Shown piece by piece: positions 1-8,182 of a stretch of 46,438 bases of DNA (the first letter of the stretch is position 1; the number at the start of each line of letters is the position of its first letter). The notes beneath the pieces are model-generated. The model made no database searches. It was not told the origin of the DNA and was given only the letters and a program-made list of their open reading frames with translations. A program made the position numbers and the translations under genes. Source of the DNA: Reyranella sp. (GTDB lineage: Bacteria > Pseudomonadota > Alphaproteobacteria > Reyranellales > Reyranellaceae). Location of the stretch: positions 1-46,438 of the forward strand of contig JAUXWB010000006.1 in the NCBI GenBank assembly GCA_030684475.1, read 5' to 3'.

Positions 1-123
1 ATTCTCTGCGTCTCGACGCTGCAGGGTGCTCTCATCCAGTCGCGCGTCGAGCGCAGCGGCGCCGTGATCGAGGCGGCGGCGGCCGAGCTGGCAGTCCTGC
101 TCGAAGCGACACCTCGCAGGTAA
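1..123 (+). CDS. TetR-type transcriptional regulator, C-terminal fragment (5' end outside window)
   Basis: Frame 1 is open from the first base and ends at TAA (121-123), giving 40 residues. The segment LQGALIQSRVERSG, followed by an Ala/Glu/Leu-rich helix (VIEAAAELAVLL), resembles the last helices of TetR/AcrR-family ligand-binding domains, where a 'GALLxARVxRS' pattern is common. The DNA-binding domain lies outside the window, so its target cannot be judged. The next gene is convergent, 10 bp away. The assignment rests on a short C-terminal match only; a protein with a similar amphipathic C-terminus is the alternative. Confidence 0.55.
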   Translation: MLCVSTLQGALIQSRVERSGAVIEAAAAELAVLLEATPRR

Positions 124-133
124 ATCGCGCCAG

Positions 134-733
134 CTATTTCAAGGCGATGCCGATCAGGCGCCGTGTCGGCTCGGGCAGGCTGAGGCCGAGCGCGGCGGCA
201 TGGCCGACCGGATCCATCTTGCGCAGTGTCTTGCGCAGGATGTCGGCGAGCTTTTCCTCGTCGTAGTCTTTGTGGGCGGCAACGAACTCGTCCAGGTAAT
301 GATCGACGAAGACGACGGCCACGACGTTCTCGAGGGCCTGGCTCTCGGGATCGCGCTTCAGCTGCTCTTTCCTGATGATCTTCACGACCTGCGCGATGTC
401 GTGTTCGGCATAGCCGTGACGACGCATGATCGCCGAGGTGAGCGCGGCGTGGTGATCCCGGCAAGCGGATCGCCAGGCGTTGTAACCTTCGCGGCCGAGC
501 GGATACTTGTCCCGGGGGATCTGCCAGCGGCAGATATGCTGGGCGCGCGCGGCAAGGCGCAAGGCTTCGGAGGCCTCGGGATAGAGCCGCGACAGGCAGT
601 CCGACATCCGCTCCGAATAGATCACCTCGCGCGGACGGGGCTTGCCGGCGATGACGTCCTGCCGAGGATCTTTGGCGTTGGTGGCGTCGATCTCTGCAAT
701 CGCGGCCCGGAAGCGGGACGAAGGGGAAGTCAC
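134..733 (-). CDS. DUF4202 domain-containing protein
   Basis: This 199-residue protein matches the DUF4202 family across nearly its whole length. Visible blocks are RFRAAIAEIDATNAKDP near the start, LRLAARAQHICRWQIPRDKYP at about 58-78, and the closing DILRKTLRKMDPVGHAAAL. Family members are about 190-200 residues and have no established biochemical function; the His/Asp pattern (AAxAQHxxRW, and DHY later) looks like a small helical domain. The start is GTG at 733, with AGGAG placed 6-7 bases upstream. No signal peptide or membrane segment is seen. It lies 70 bp downstream of the PhoD-like gene on the same strand and may be read from the same transcript. Confidence 0.85.
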   Translation of the reverse strand: MTSPSSRFRAAIAEIDATNAKDPRQDVIAGKPRPREVIYSERMSDCLSRLYPEASEALRLAARAQHICRWQIPRDKYPLGREGYNAWRSACRDHHAALTSAIMRRHGYAEHDIAQVVKIIRKEQLKRDPESQALENVVAVVFVDHYLDEFVAAHKDYDEEKLADILRKTLRKMDPVGHAAALGLSLPEPTRRLIGIALK

Positions 734-803
734 TGGCGCTCCTGCAGAAAACGATGGTCTCTCCGCTCGGCGCTTTGCGCCTCGGTCGAGACGACGTGAG
801 GTT

Positions 804-1856
804 CTACCCGATCTCGTCCATCGGGATCGTCACCGACCGCCGCGTGTTGCCGCTGTCGTCACGCAACGCGAGCACGACCTTGCGTTCCCGCCAGTCGATG
901 TCGACCGCGCCGAAATTCGCGCCTGCATAGAGCGCGCCCAGGCGGTTGGGGCCGGGCTCCTTGGCCGCCCAATAGACCATGTTAAGGCCGCTCGACGTCA
1001 TCTCGTACAGCGGATGGAGGCCGTCGGGCTGTTCGCGGTAGAGTGCGCCGATGTGGCGGTCGCCCGAGAAAAACACCACGCCCTTGGCGCCGGCTTCGCG
1101 GATCGTGTCGAACAGCTTCTGGCGCTCGAGAGGGAAATTTCCCCAGCGCTCCCAGCCATGACCCTCCGCCAGCACTTGCGTGCTCGACACGATCAGCCGC
1201 AGCTCGGCCGGCTTGCGCAGTTCCGCCGCGAGCCACGCCCACTGGACGGTGCCGAGCATGGTCTTCGACGGATCGGGATCGGGCAGATAGCGCTCCTTGC
1301 CCGCGGCGCCGCGCTGGTCGGTGACCCTGAGTGGCGAGCGGAACCAGCGAACGTCGAGCAGGATGATCTGCGCCCGCATGCCTGGCGGCCCGATCACACG
1401 CGAATCATAGATGCCCTCGCGCGAGCGCCGGATGTCCGTCGGTGGGGCATTCCAGAAATCGAGGAACAGCTCCTTCGACACCGCCTTGTGCGCGAAGTTC
1501 GCACCGCCGTCGTTGGCGCCGTAGTCGTGATCGTCCCAGACCGCGAGGTGGGGCACGGCGTTGCGCAGCCTTTCATAGCCTGCGATCTGCCTGGCGCGGT
1601 CGTAGGCCCGCTTGAGGCCCGTTGCGTCGGCGGAATTGAAGTCGCCATAGACATTGTCGCCCATGAAGATGAAAAGTTCGGGCCGCCAGTCCAGGACGGC
1701 GTCCCAGATCGGCTGGGGCATGGTCTGCTTGGCGCACGATCCCAGGGTGATTCGCGTCAGCGGCGGCCGGCCCTGCGCCGCCGCCGAGGCGGGCGCGAGG
1801 GAGAGGGCGGCCATGAGGCGGGTGACCGTGCGACGCCTTAACATGATAGACAGCAT
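804..1856 (-). CDS. PhoD-like alkaline phosphatase/phosphodiesterase, exported
   Basis: This metallophosphatase of the PhoD family has about 350 residues from the chosen ATG at 1856. PhoD enzymes hydrolyse phosphodiesters or phosphomonoesters outside the cytoplasm using Fe/Ca or similar metals. Visible motifs are SCAKQ (40-44), GDNVYGD (66-72), WDDHDYGAND (107-116), LDVRWFRSPL (168-177) and SGDRHIG (264-270), which supply the metal ligands. The N-terminus MLRRRTVTRLMAALSL with an AxA site near Ala-Ala-Gln is a signal peptide, and its arginines suggest Tat export, as is usual for PhoD. The open frame extends upstream to 1976, but that part has no signal-like sequence and would overlap the divergent gene. 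ATG 1844 is an alternative start. Known PhoD genes often respond to phosphate; no Pho box was identified here. Confidence 0.85.
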   Translation of the reverse strand: MLSIMLRRRTVTRLMAALSLAPASAAAQGRPPLTRITLGSCAKQTMPQPIWDAVLDWRPELFIFMGDNVYGDFNSADATGLKRAYDRARQIAGYERLRNAVPHLAVWDDHDYGANDGGANFAHKAVSKELFLDFWNAPPTDIRRSREGIYDSRVIGPPGMRAQIILLDVRWFRSPLRVTDQRGAAGKERYLPDPDPSKTMLGTVQWAWLAAELRKPAELRLIVSSTQVLAEGHGWERWGNFPLERQKLFDTIREAGAKGVVFFSGDRHIGALYREQPDGLHPLYEMTSSGLNMVYWAAKEPGPNRLGALYAGANFGAVDIDWRERKVVLALRDDSGNTRRSVTIPMDEIG

Positions 1857-1889
1857 AATGACTCTTTGTGAGGTTTGGGTGGCAGACTC

Positions 1890-2399
1890 ATGAAGCGCCA
1901 CCTCAAGCACGCCCTCGAACTGATCTTCGTGCCCCTGGCGGCGGCGATCGTCTTCGTCGAGGACGTGCTGCTCCACTACCTCGGCGTCGCCATGGCGGCA
2001 TTCGGGCGGTGGCCGCCGGTCGCACGGGTCGAGGCATGGCTGGCAGGCCTACCGCCGTGGGCGGCGCTGGTGGCTTTTGTGGCGCCCTCGACGCTCGTGC
2101 TGCCGGTCAAACTTGCCGCTGTCTGGTTTGCGCTGCAGGGCAAGTTCGTCCTGGCGGCCGCAGCGATAGGCATCGGCAAGATCGTGGCCACGGCGCTGGT
2201 GGCGCGGCTCTACCAGGTGCTGCGGCCGACCCTGCTCAGGCTCTCCTGGTATCTCCGCGCCGAGACTTGGCTGTTCGCCTGGCGCGACAGGCTCTATGCC
2301 TTCGTGCGCGCGTTGCCGGCCTGGCAGAGGGTGACGGCCCTGTTGCGCCAGGCTCGGGTCTGGCTGGCGGAATTGGTTTCCGGCACGGCACCGCGTTAG
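1890..2399 (+). CDS. Hypothetical small membrane protein
   Basis: This 169-residue protein starts at ATG 1890, divergent from the PhoD-like gene with 33 bp between the two starts. It has a hydrophobic stretch at about residues 9-38 (ELIFVPLAAAIVFVEDVLLHY...) and a second at about 54-100 (AALVAFVAPSTLVLPVKLAAVWF, then FVLAAAAIGIGKIVATALVARLY). A basic, aromatic-rich tail follows. That suggests two to four membrane segments with a cytoplasmic C-terminus. I recognise no family and assign no function. A TTG five codons upstream (1875) keeps the frame open but has a worse context. The next gene begins 9 bp after the stop, so co-transcription with the dioxygenase is likely. Confidence 0.65.
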   Translation: MKRHLKHALELIFVPLAAAIVFVEDVLLHYLGVAMAAFGRWPPVARVEAWLAGLPPWAALVAFVAPSTLVLPVKLAAVWFALQGKFVLAAAAIGIGKIVATALVARLYQVLRPTLLRLSWYLRAETWLFAWRDRLYAFVRALPAWQRVTALLRQARVWLAELVSGTAPR

Positions 2400-2408
2400 G
2401 CTGTATCC

Positions 2409-3248
2409 ATGACCGACGTCGTTCCCCTGAAAGCGCCGCTCGGCGCACGCATCGAAGGTCTCGATCGCAGCAAGGCGAACGAGCCCGAACTTGCCGCGAT
2501 GCTGAACCGGGCACTGGCCGAGCACCTGCTGGTCGTGATCCCGGGCGCGCCCATGACGCCGGAAGAGACGCGCGATTTCGCCCGCGCCTTCGGCAAGCCA
2601 CAGACCCAGTTGCTGCGCTACAAGCGGAGCGGTGCCGTGCCCGAGGTGTCGGTCATGGTGAGCACCCTGATGACCGACGGCACGACCGACAAGACGGCGA
2701 TCCGGGCCGAGGACTGGCACACCGACGATTCGTATTTCGCCACGCCCGCGAAGGCCACCTTGCTGCACGGCATCGAGATTCCGAGCCACGGCGGCTCGAC
2801 GTGGTTCTGCAACATGCACTCGGTCTACGAGGCGTTGCCGGAGGCGACCAGGAAGCGGATCGAGGGCAGGCGCGCCATTCACGGCTACGACACGCCGCGG
2901 GCGCGCAACCGGCCATCGCCGCGCACGCCGGAGGAGATCGCTGAGACGCCCGACGTCGAGCATCCGCTGGTGCGGACCCATCCCGAGACCGGCCGCAAGG
3001 CGCTCTATCTCAACCCCAACCGGCTCGACCGCATCGTCGGCCTGGAGCGCGCCGAAAGCGATGCGCTGCTCGACGAGCTGGCCGACGAGGCGCGCAAGCC
3101 CAGGCACCATTTCGGCCATGTCTGGCAGGTGGGTGACATCGTGGTGTGGGACAACCGCGCCACCATGCACCGCGTCATGATCGACTATCCTCTGGGCGAG
3201 AGGCGGATCATGCAGCGCGTGCTGATCGAGGGCGACCGGCCAGTCTGA
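2409..3248 (+). CDS. TauD/TfdA-family Fe(II)/2-oxoglutarate-dependent dioxygenase
   Basis: This 279-residue protein has the complete iron-binding facial triad of the TauD/TfdA family: His104-x-Asp106 (in WHTDDSYF) and the distal His254 (in NRATMHRVM). Arginines at 265/266, in the region ERRIMQR, are candidates for binding the 2-oxoglutarate carboxylate. The family couples 2-oxoglutarate decarboxylation to hydroxylation of substrates such as taurine, alkylsulfonates, 2,4-D or carboxylated small molecules; the substrate cannot be told from sequence. The length is normal for the family and no signal peptide is present. It sits 9 bp after the small membrane protein and just before a decayed gene, so the neighbourhood gives no substrate clue. 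Confidence 0.88.
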   Translation: MTDVVPLKAPLGARIEGLDRSKANEPELAAMLNRALAEHLLVVIPGAPMTPEETRDFARAFGKPQTQLLRYKRSGAVPEVSVMVSTLMTDGTTDKTAIRAEDWHTDDSYFATPAKATLLHGIEIPSHGGSTWFCNMHSVYEALPEATRKRIEGRRAIHGYDTPRARNRPSPRTPEEIAETPDVEHPLVRTHPETGRKALYLNPNRLDRIVGLERAESDALLDELADEARKPRHHFGHVWQVGDIVVWDNRATMHRVMIDYPLGERRIMQRVLIEGDRPV

Positions 3249-3264
3249 CGCCTCACATGCCTGC

Positions 3265-3653
3265 ATGGCCGAAGTCCGTCTCTACTTCGGTGAGTTCGGG
3301 GAGAACCTGCGGGAAGCCTCGCCCGGCACGCTCGACAAGCTGAAGCCGCAGGCGAAGTTCTCGCGGAATCTACTTTCCGGCCGCGCGCTTCGTGCCCGAC
3401 CGCACGCCGCGCACGCCGGCTGGCACTCGATGTGGTGTCGGTCGCCGGCGGCAAGTTCAGGGTCGTGTCCAAGGGCAAGCCGCTGGCCAAGGCCAAGGTC
3501 GAGATCATCACCCCGTCCGGCTAGGTTCGGGAGGTCCACACCGGCGAGGACGGCGAGTTCGCCGTCGAACTGCCGTGGCGCGGCACCCATGTGTTCGAGA
3601 TCCAGTACGCCGACAAGGCGCCGGGCAAGCGCGGCGAGGAGGCGGCGAACTGA
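3265..3653 (+). pseudogene. Degraded DUF4198 domain protein gene
   Basis: A DUF4198-like protein can be read only by joining three frames. Frame 1 from 3265 gives AEVRLYFGEFGENLREASPG and then TLDKLKPQAKF. Frame 2 from about 3362 gives RGIYFPAARFVPDRTPRTPA. Frame 3 from about 3420 gives LALDVVSVAGGKFRVVSKG, continuing to ELPWRGTHVFEIQYADKAPG and ending at TGA 3651-3653. An in-frame TAG at 3522-3524 interrupts the third part (ITPSG-stop-VREVH). The usual signal peptide and part of the middle are missing. Intact relatives are exported proteins of roughly 220-260 residues, sometimes linked to metal uptake. Two frame changes, a stop and deletions together point to a dead gene rather than sequencing error. 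Confidence 0.75.
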
Positions 3654-4030
3654 GACTGTTCGGTGAGAAGCGGGTGACAGCAGTGCTGGCATCTGCCTGC
3701 TGAAAGAAAAGTTGCAAATTCAGCAAGAATATGCCTTTTATTTTGATAGGCTGGTGCTTGGACCGCGTATGACTCGGCGCGGTCGCCCGCGGGTCCTGAC
3801 CTGCGGACAGTCCGGCTCGCGGGAGCTGGAATAGACACCGTCAACATAAACGGCAACCTGGCGGGAGCAGCGAACACCTCCGACGATCGGGCCTGTGCCG
3901 ACGGGATGCCGGCGCTGTGTCGCAAGGGGCGGCCAAGCCGTTGAGCGCGCTTGGCGAATCGGCCGCGGCGGCACAGGCTGCGGCACACCTGGCGGGTTTT
4001 TGCGGCACATTTCGTGTGCCGCTGCCGGCT
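3654..4030. other. Gene-poor 377 bp stretch between the dead DUF4198 gene and the CoA-transferase
   Basis: No intact gene is visible on either strand. The plus strand is locally AT-rich at 3702-3755. On the minus strand one frame (stop at 3738-3740) contains AVYVDGVYSSS followed later by RVIRGPS, recalling the plug domain of TonB-dependent receptors; it is listed separately. No convincing terminator follows the minus-strand CoA-transferase stop at 4031. Confidence 0.5.
3738..3870 (-). pseudogene. Possible remnant of a TonB-dependent receptor plug domain
   Basis: On the minus strand the segment QVAVYVDGVYSSS (encoded at about 3825-3863) matches the plug-domain pattern 'VAVYVDGVY' of TonB-dependent outer-membrane receptors. 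About 20 residues on, RVIRGPSTSL recalls the conserved 'RVEVLRGPQGTLYG' block. The spacing is roughly right, but the intervening residues are poor and nothing else of a 700-residue receptor is visible nearby. This is a short, weak match; chance similarity in a GC-rich antisense frame is the alternative. Confidence 0.28.
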
Positions 4031-5221
4031 TCACTGCGCGGCGCGGGTGGCGAGCAGGCCGTCGATCTCGGGGGCAGAATAGCCCGCTTCTGCCAGCACC
4101 TCGCGGGTGTGCTCGCCCGTCCGCGGCGCATGGGTTTCGTCCTGGCGGGCGCCACCGGAGAAGCTGTTGGCGAGCTTGGTGCGCCGGAGGCGGCCTTCGC
4201 TGGGATGCTCCTCCGTCCGGAAGAAGCCGACGTCGGCAAGATGCGGGTCGGTGAGCAGGTCGTCGATCGAGTTGTAGCGGGCGGCCGGCACGTCGAGCCT
4301 GTCGAACAGTTCGACCCATTCGTCCGTCGTCTTGCCGGTGAGGCCCTCCCTCTGGACCTCGAAGTAGGCGGCGGCATTCTTCGTGCGTGCCGCGGCGCTG
4401 TCGAAACGAGGGTCGGTTTTCAGCTCCGGCCGGTCGATGGCGTCGAAGAAGGCCAGCGTCTGGGCGTTGGTGTTGGGGCGGACGGTGACATATCCGTCCT
4501 TGGTGGGCAGCGGCCGGTAGTTGGGGCTGAGCAGGCGGCCGTCGCCGGTAGGCCCCACCGGCGGGTCGAAAGTGGCGGCGCCCAGATGCTCGCTGCTGAC
4601 GAACGAGGCCATGTTCTCCAGCATCGGCACGTCGATCGCCTCGCCTTTGCCGGTCTTCTCGCGGCGGTAGAGGGCGAAGCCGATGCACTGGGCGGCAATG
4701 AGACCGCTGGTGTGGTCGCTCATCACCATCGGCACGAAGCGCGGCTCGCCGGTGGCGCGGGCGATGGTGCCGGCGACGCCGGACAGGCTCTGCACGATCG
4801 GGTCGTAGGCGGGGCGGTTGTAGTAGCGGCCGCCCCGCCCGAAGGCCAGGATCGAGCAGTGGATCAGCTTGGGATTGAGCCTGGCCAGGCTCGCATGGTC
4901 GAGGCCGGCGCGGGCCAGCGCCTCGGGCCGGACGTTGCTCACGAAGACGTCGGCCTTGGCGATCAGGCGCAGCAGGGCGGCATGGCCGTCCGGCTTCTTG
5001 AGGTCGAGGACGATCGAGCGCTTGTTGCGGTTGAAGTTGATGAACTTGCCCGACATGCCGGGATTGCGGTTGCCCTCGGCCATGGTGCGCAGCAGGTCGC
5101 CGCCCGGCGCCTCGACCTTGATCACGTCGGCGCCGTAGTCGGCGAGGGTGCGGGTGCAGATCGGTCCGACGACGACAGTGGTGAGGTCGACGACGCGCAC
5201 CCCGGCGAGCGGGCCACTCAT
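4031..5221 (-). CDS. CaiB/BaiF family (class III) CoA-transferase
   Basis: This 396-residue protein is a typical class III CoA-transferase, an enzyme family that moves CoA from one acyl-CoA to another carboxylic acid. Visible features are the N-terminal GVRVVDLTTVVVGPICTRTLADYGADVIKVE block, the NRNKRSIVLDLKKPDG segment (65-79), and Asp140 in RPAYDPIVQSLSG, the position of the catalytic aspartate in formyl-CoA transferase. The C-terminal LTDPHLADVGFF block is also typical. The start ATG (5219-5221) overlaps the stop of the hydratase gene upstream (TGA 5218-5220), so the two are translationally coupled. The pairing suggests successive steps in degrading one unsaturated or hydroxylated acyl-CoA. 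The substrate cannot be named from sequence. Confidence 0.9.
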   Translation of the reverse strand: MSGPLAGVRVVDLTTVVVGPICTRTLADYGADVIKVEAPGGDLLRTMAEGNRNPGMSGKFINFNRNKRSIVLDLKKPDGHAALLRLIAKADVFVSNVRPEALARAGLDHASLARLNPKLIHCSILAFGRGGRYYNRPAYDPIVQSLSGVAGTIARATGEPRFVPMVMSDHTSGLIAAQCIGFALYRREKTGKGEAIDVPMLENMASFVSSEHLGAATFDPPVGPTGDGRLLSPNYRPLPTKDGYVTVRPNTNAQTLAFFDAIDRPELKTDPRFDSAAARTKNAAAYFEVQREGLTGKTTDEWVELFDRLDVPAARYNSIDDLLTDPHLADVGFFRTEEHPSEGRLRRTKLANSFSGGARQDETHAPRTGEHTREVLAEAGYSAPEIDGLLATRAAQ

Positions 5222-6090
5222 TGGGCGAACTCCAGATCCATCTCGCCGCACAGCACGCCGTTCTTGTCGGCCGCCCAGATCCTGAGCTTGCCGTCGGGTT
5301 GCTGCGCCTCGCCGCGCACCTCGATCAGGTCGCCGACCCACAGCGGATGGACCAGGCGGGCGGTGTAGCCGGTGAGGGTACCCGTGCCGTGGCGCAGCGC
5401 GGCATTGACCATGAGGTGCATGGAAAGACCGCCGTTCGAAACCAGTGCCGGATAGCCTTCCTCGCTCCGCGTGTAATCGCCGTCGTAGTGGATGCGATGG
5501 GCGTTCCAGGTCATCGCGGAATAGCGGAAGTTGAGGGTGTTGGTGAGGGCGGTGGTGTCGCTCCAGGTCTGGTCGGTGCGCGCCTGGGTGGCGACCGTGG
5601 CCGTGGTCTTCTGGCCCGAAGGCACGGCGGGCCGGTAGATCGCGTCGAATTCGTCGACAGCGAGTGTCTTGCCGTGCTGCTCGATGGTGTGGCGCATGGT
5701 GAGCACGAAGATGTCGCCCGATCGACCGCTCTTGGGGACGATGTCGGCGACCTCGGCTTTCTTGACCGCCGGTTCGCCGGCCCTGAGCGCGCCCGTGATT
5801 TTGACGCGGCGGCCGGCACCCATGCGGCGCGGCATCGGGATCGGCGGCAGGACGATGCCCTTGTTGGGGTGGCCGTCGGGACCGATGTCGCGCTGGCGCA
5901 CGGTTTCGGTGAAGAACAGCGTGAACCAGTGTGGCGGCAGTTCGGTGCCGGGCACGAAGCCTTCGGGGTCCATGTCGAAGGCGCCGGCGGCGCGGCGCAC
6001 CGCCATCAGGCCGATGTCGTCCTCGACCACCCTCACGCGCCCGATCCAGGGGCGCAGCTCGTCCATCGCTTTGTCCATCCAGCCGCTCAT
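5218..6090 (-). CDS. FAS1-like dehydratase / MaoC-type acyl-CoA hydratase (mesaconyl-C4-CoA hydratase-like)
   Basis: This 290-residue two-hot-dog-domain protein resembles 3-methylfumaryl-CoA (mesaconyl-C4-CoA) hydratases and HTD2-type dehydratases, which add water to or remove it from acyl-CoA double bonds. The first domain carries LPPHWFTLFFTETVRQRDIGPDG (51-73) and the LPPIPMPRRMGAG block. The second carries FRYSAMTWNAHRIHYD, in which His198, His201 and Asp203 are candidate active-site residues. ATG 6090 is preceded by GAGGGAA at a normal distance. The gene lies just after the glnA terminator and overlaps the CoA-transferase by three bases. The exact substrate is inferred only by family; other C4-C5 enoyl-CoAs are possible. 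Confidence 0.82.
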   Translation of the reverse strand: MSGWMDKAMDELRPWIGRVRVVEDDIGLMAVRRAAGAFDMDPEGFVPGTELPPHWFTLFFTETVRQRDIGPDGHPNKGIVLPPIPMPRRMGAGRRVKITGALRAGEPAVKKAEVADIVPKSGRSGDIFVLTMRHTIEQHGKTLAVDEFDAIYRPAVPSGQKTTATVATQARTDQTWSDTTALTNTLNFRYSAMTWNAHRIHYDGDYTRSEEGYPALVSNGGLSMHLMVNAALRHGTGTLTGYTARLVHPLWVGDLIEVRGEAQQPDGKLRIWAADKNGVLCGEMDLEFAQ

Positions 6091-6123
6091 GTCCCGTTCC
6101 CTCGATTGTGCGGGCGGCATCCT

Positions 6124-6158
6124 CCAACAAAAGAAGGGCCCGCAACAGCGGGCCCTTC
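6124..6158 (-). terminator. Rho-independent terminator of glnB-glnA
   Basis: An 11-bp perfect stem, GAAGGGCCCGC / GCGGGCCCTTC (6133-6143 with 6148-6158), has a 4-base loop. On the minus strand it is followed by the T-rich run TTTTGTTGG (6132 downwards). It lies 28 bp past the glnA stop. Confidence 0.88.
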
Positions 6159-6185
6159 CATTGTCCGAAAGTCCGGAAAGATCGA

Positions 6186-7592
6186 TCAGATCGAGTAGTA
6201 CATCTTGTACTCGATCGGGGCCGGCTGGTGTTCCCAGTTGTAGACCTCTTCCCACTTGAGCTCCATGTAGGCGTCGATCTGGTCGTCGGTGAACACGCCG
6301 CCCTTGGTGAGGAAACTGCGGTCGGCGTCGAGCGCGTTCAGCGCCTCGCGGAGCGAGCCCGCGACGGTCGGAACCTTGGACAGTTCCTCCGGCGGCAGGT
6401 CGTACAGGTTCTTGTCCATCGGGTCGCCCGGATGAATCTTGTTGTTGATGCCGTCGATGCCGGCCATCAGCATCGCCGCGAAGGCGAGGTAGGGGTTGGC
6501 CGACGGATCGGGGAAGCGGACCTCGACGCGCTTGCCCTTCGGCGAGGCCGAGTAGGGGATGCGGCACGAGGCCGAGCGGTTGCGCGAAGAGTAGGCCAGC
6601 AGCACCGGCGCCTCGAAGCCCGGGATCACCCGCTTGTAGGAATTGGTGCTGGCGTTGCAGAAGGCGTTCAGCGCCTTGGCGTGCTTGATGATGCCGCCGA
6701 TGTAGTAGAGCGCCGTCTCCGACAGGTCGGCATAGCCCGAACCGGCGAACAGCGGCTTGTTGTCCTTCCAGATCGACTGGTGGGTGTGCATGCCCGAGCC
6801 GTTGTCGCCATAGATCGGCTTCGGCATGAAGGTGAGCGTCTTGCCGTAGCTGTGGGCGACATTGTGCAGGGTGTACTTGTACTTCTGCACGTTGTCGGCG
6901 GTCTTCACCAGCGTATCGAAGCGGAAGCCGAGCTCGTTCTGCGCCGGCGCCACCTCGTGATGGTGGATTTCCATGACGATGCCCATGTCGGTGCAGACCG
7001 ACATCATCTCGGCGCGCAGGTCGTTGTGCGAGTCGACCGGCTGAACCGGGAAGTAGCCGCCCTTGACGCCGGGACGGTGGCCCATGTTGCCGCCTTCGAA
7101 CTCGGCACCCGTGTTCCACGGCGATTCGCTCGAGGTGACCTTGTAGAAGCTGCCCTGCATCTGGACGTCGAAGCGGACGTCGTCGAACACGAAGAACTCG
7201 AGCTCGGGGCCGAACACGGCGGTGTCGCCGACGCCGGAGGACTTCAGGAAGGCCTCGGCGCGCTTGGCGGTCGACCGCGGGCAACGGGCGTAGAGCTGGC
7301 CGGTCGAGGGTTCGACGACGTCGCAGTTGATGATGAGGGTCGTCTGCGCGGCGAAGGGATCGAGCACGGCGGTGGTGGTGTCCGGCATCAGGATCATGTC
7401 GGACTCGTTGATCGCCTTCCAGCCGGCGATCGACGAACCGTCGAACATCACGCCGTCGACGAACGTACCTTCATCGGTGGCCGAGGCCATGCGGGCAGTA
7501 TGCTGCCACTTGCCGAGAGGATCGGTGAAGCGGAAGTCGACGAACTTGACGTCCTTTTCCTTGATCAGCGCGAGAACCTGTTTGGCGTCCAT
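6186..7592 (-). CDS. glnA: Glutamine synthetase, type I (GSI-beta)
   Basis: This 468-residue protein is a full-length glutamine synthetase that makes glutamine from glutamate, ammonia and ATP in the cytoplasm as a dodecamer. The start ([31 protein letters not shown]), [44 protein letters not shown] and [10 protein letters not shown] are all hallmark blocks supplying ATP, glutamate and metal ligands. Tyr397 in [10 protein letters not shown] is the adenylylation site, so activity is expected to be controlled by GlnE in response to PII. It follows glnB with a 54 bp gap on the minus strand. The pair is probably transcribed from the sigma-54 promoter at 8054-8069 and ends at the strong hairpin at 6133-6158. 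Confidence 0.98.
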   Translation of the reverse strand: MDAKQVLALIKEKDVKFVDFRFTDPLGKWQHTARMASATDEGTFVDGVMFDGSSIAGWKAINESDMILMPDTTTAVLDPFAAQTTLIINCDVVEPSTGQLYARCPRSTAKRAEAFLKSSGVGDTAVFGPELEFFVFDDVRFDVQMQGSFYKVTSSESPWNTGAEFEGGNMGHRPGVKGGYFPVQPVDSHNDLRAEMMSVCTDMGIVMEIHHHEVAPAQNELGFRFDTLVKTADNVQKYKYTLHNVAHSYGKTLTFMPKPIYGDNGSGMHTHQSIWKDNKPLFAGSGYADLSETALYYIGGIIKHAKALNAFCNASTNSYKRVIPGFEAPVLLAYSSRNRSASCRIPYSASPKGKRVEVRFPDPSANPYLAFAAMLMAGIDGINNKIHPGDPMDKNLYDLPPEELSKVPTVAGSLREALNALDADRSFLTKGGVFTDDQIDAYMELKWEEVYNWEHQPAPIEYKMYYSI

Positions 7593-7646
7593 TTGTCCTT
7601 CGTCCCTCTCTTGTGGATACGTCCTCTGCCCCCAAAGGGTGCGTTC

Positions 7647-8051
<405 letters not shown>

Positions 8052-8053
8052 TC

Positions 8054-8069
8054 AGCACTTTTCATGCCA
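8054..8069 (-). promoter_or_regulatory. Sigma-54 (RpoN) -24/-12 promoter of glnB-glnA
   Basis: Read on the minus strand, TGGCATGAAAAGTGCT matches the RpoN consensus TGGCACG-N4-TTGCW at all but two defined positions. The essential GG and GC doublets have the required spacing. Transcription would start near 8043, about 58 bases before the glnB ATG. RpoN promoters in front of glnB-glnA are known in several alphaproteobacteria. No convincing NtrC site was identified upstream. Confidence 0.7.
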
Positions 8070-8072
8070 AAG

Positions 8073-8081
8073 TTATCCACA
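8073..8081 (+). promoter_or_regulatory. Perfect DnaA-box 9-mer
   Basis: TTATCCACA is an exact match to the high-affinity DnaA box (R1/R4 type). It lies 4 bp upstream of the glnBA sigma-54 promoter, inside the 197 bp divergent spacer. Only one perfect box was seen here, so this is not evidence of an origin. It may be regulatory or a chance match. Confidence 0.4.
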
Positions 8082-8138
8082 GATATTACAGCGCAAAGTG
8101 GCTGATCTGATCATGAATGGAGCGAAAAGTCTAAAATA

Positions 8139-8156
8139 TAGGCATTTTTATGCCTA
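8139..8156. promoter_or_regulatory. Palindromic candidate operator upstream of the aminotransferase
   Basis: TAGGCAT-TTTT-ATGCCTA is a perfect 7-bp inverted repeat with a 4-base AT centre. It is embedded in an AT-rich stretch and ends 26 bp before the aminotransferase ATG. Its position between the divergent genes suggests binding of a dimeric regulator such as an Lrp/AsnC or GntR type. The regulator is not known. Confidence 0.4.
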
Positions 8157-8182
8157 AATTATGATCTCTTGAGGGGTACTCG

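Noticed and set aside
3522..3524. TAG in the DUF4198 gene as a recoded (e.g. pyrrolysine) codon
   Set aside because: The gene also has two frame changes and deletions, so decay explains it; no recoding machinery is visible here.
4031..6145. A 704-codon minus-strand frame spanning both the CoA-transferase and hydratase
   Set aside because: Only the part from 5221 downwards is CoA-transferase; the upstream part is out of frame with the real hydratase gene, which ends at 5218.
8070..8182. Replication origin around the perfect DnaA box
   Set aside because: Only one perfect box is present, with no cluster, no AT-rich iterons and no dnaA, parAB or gidA genes nearby.
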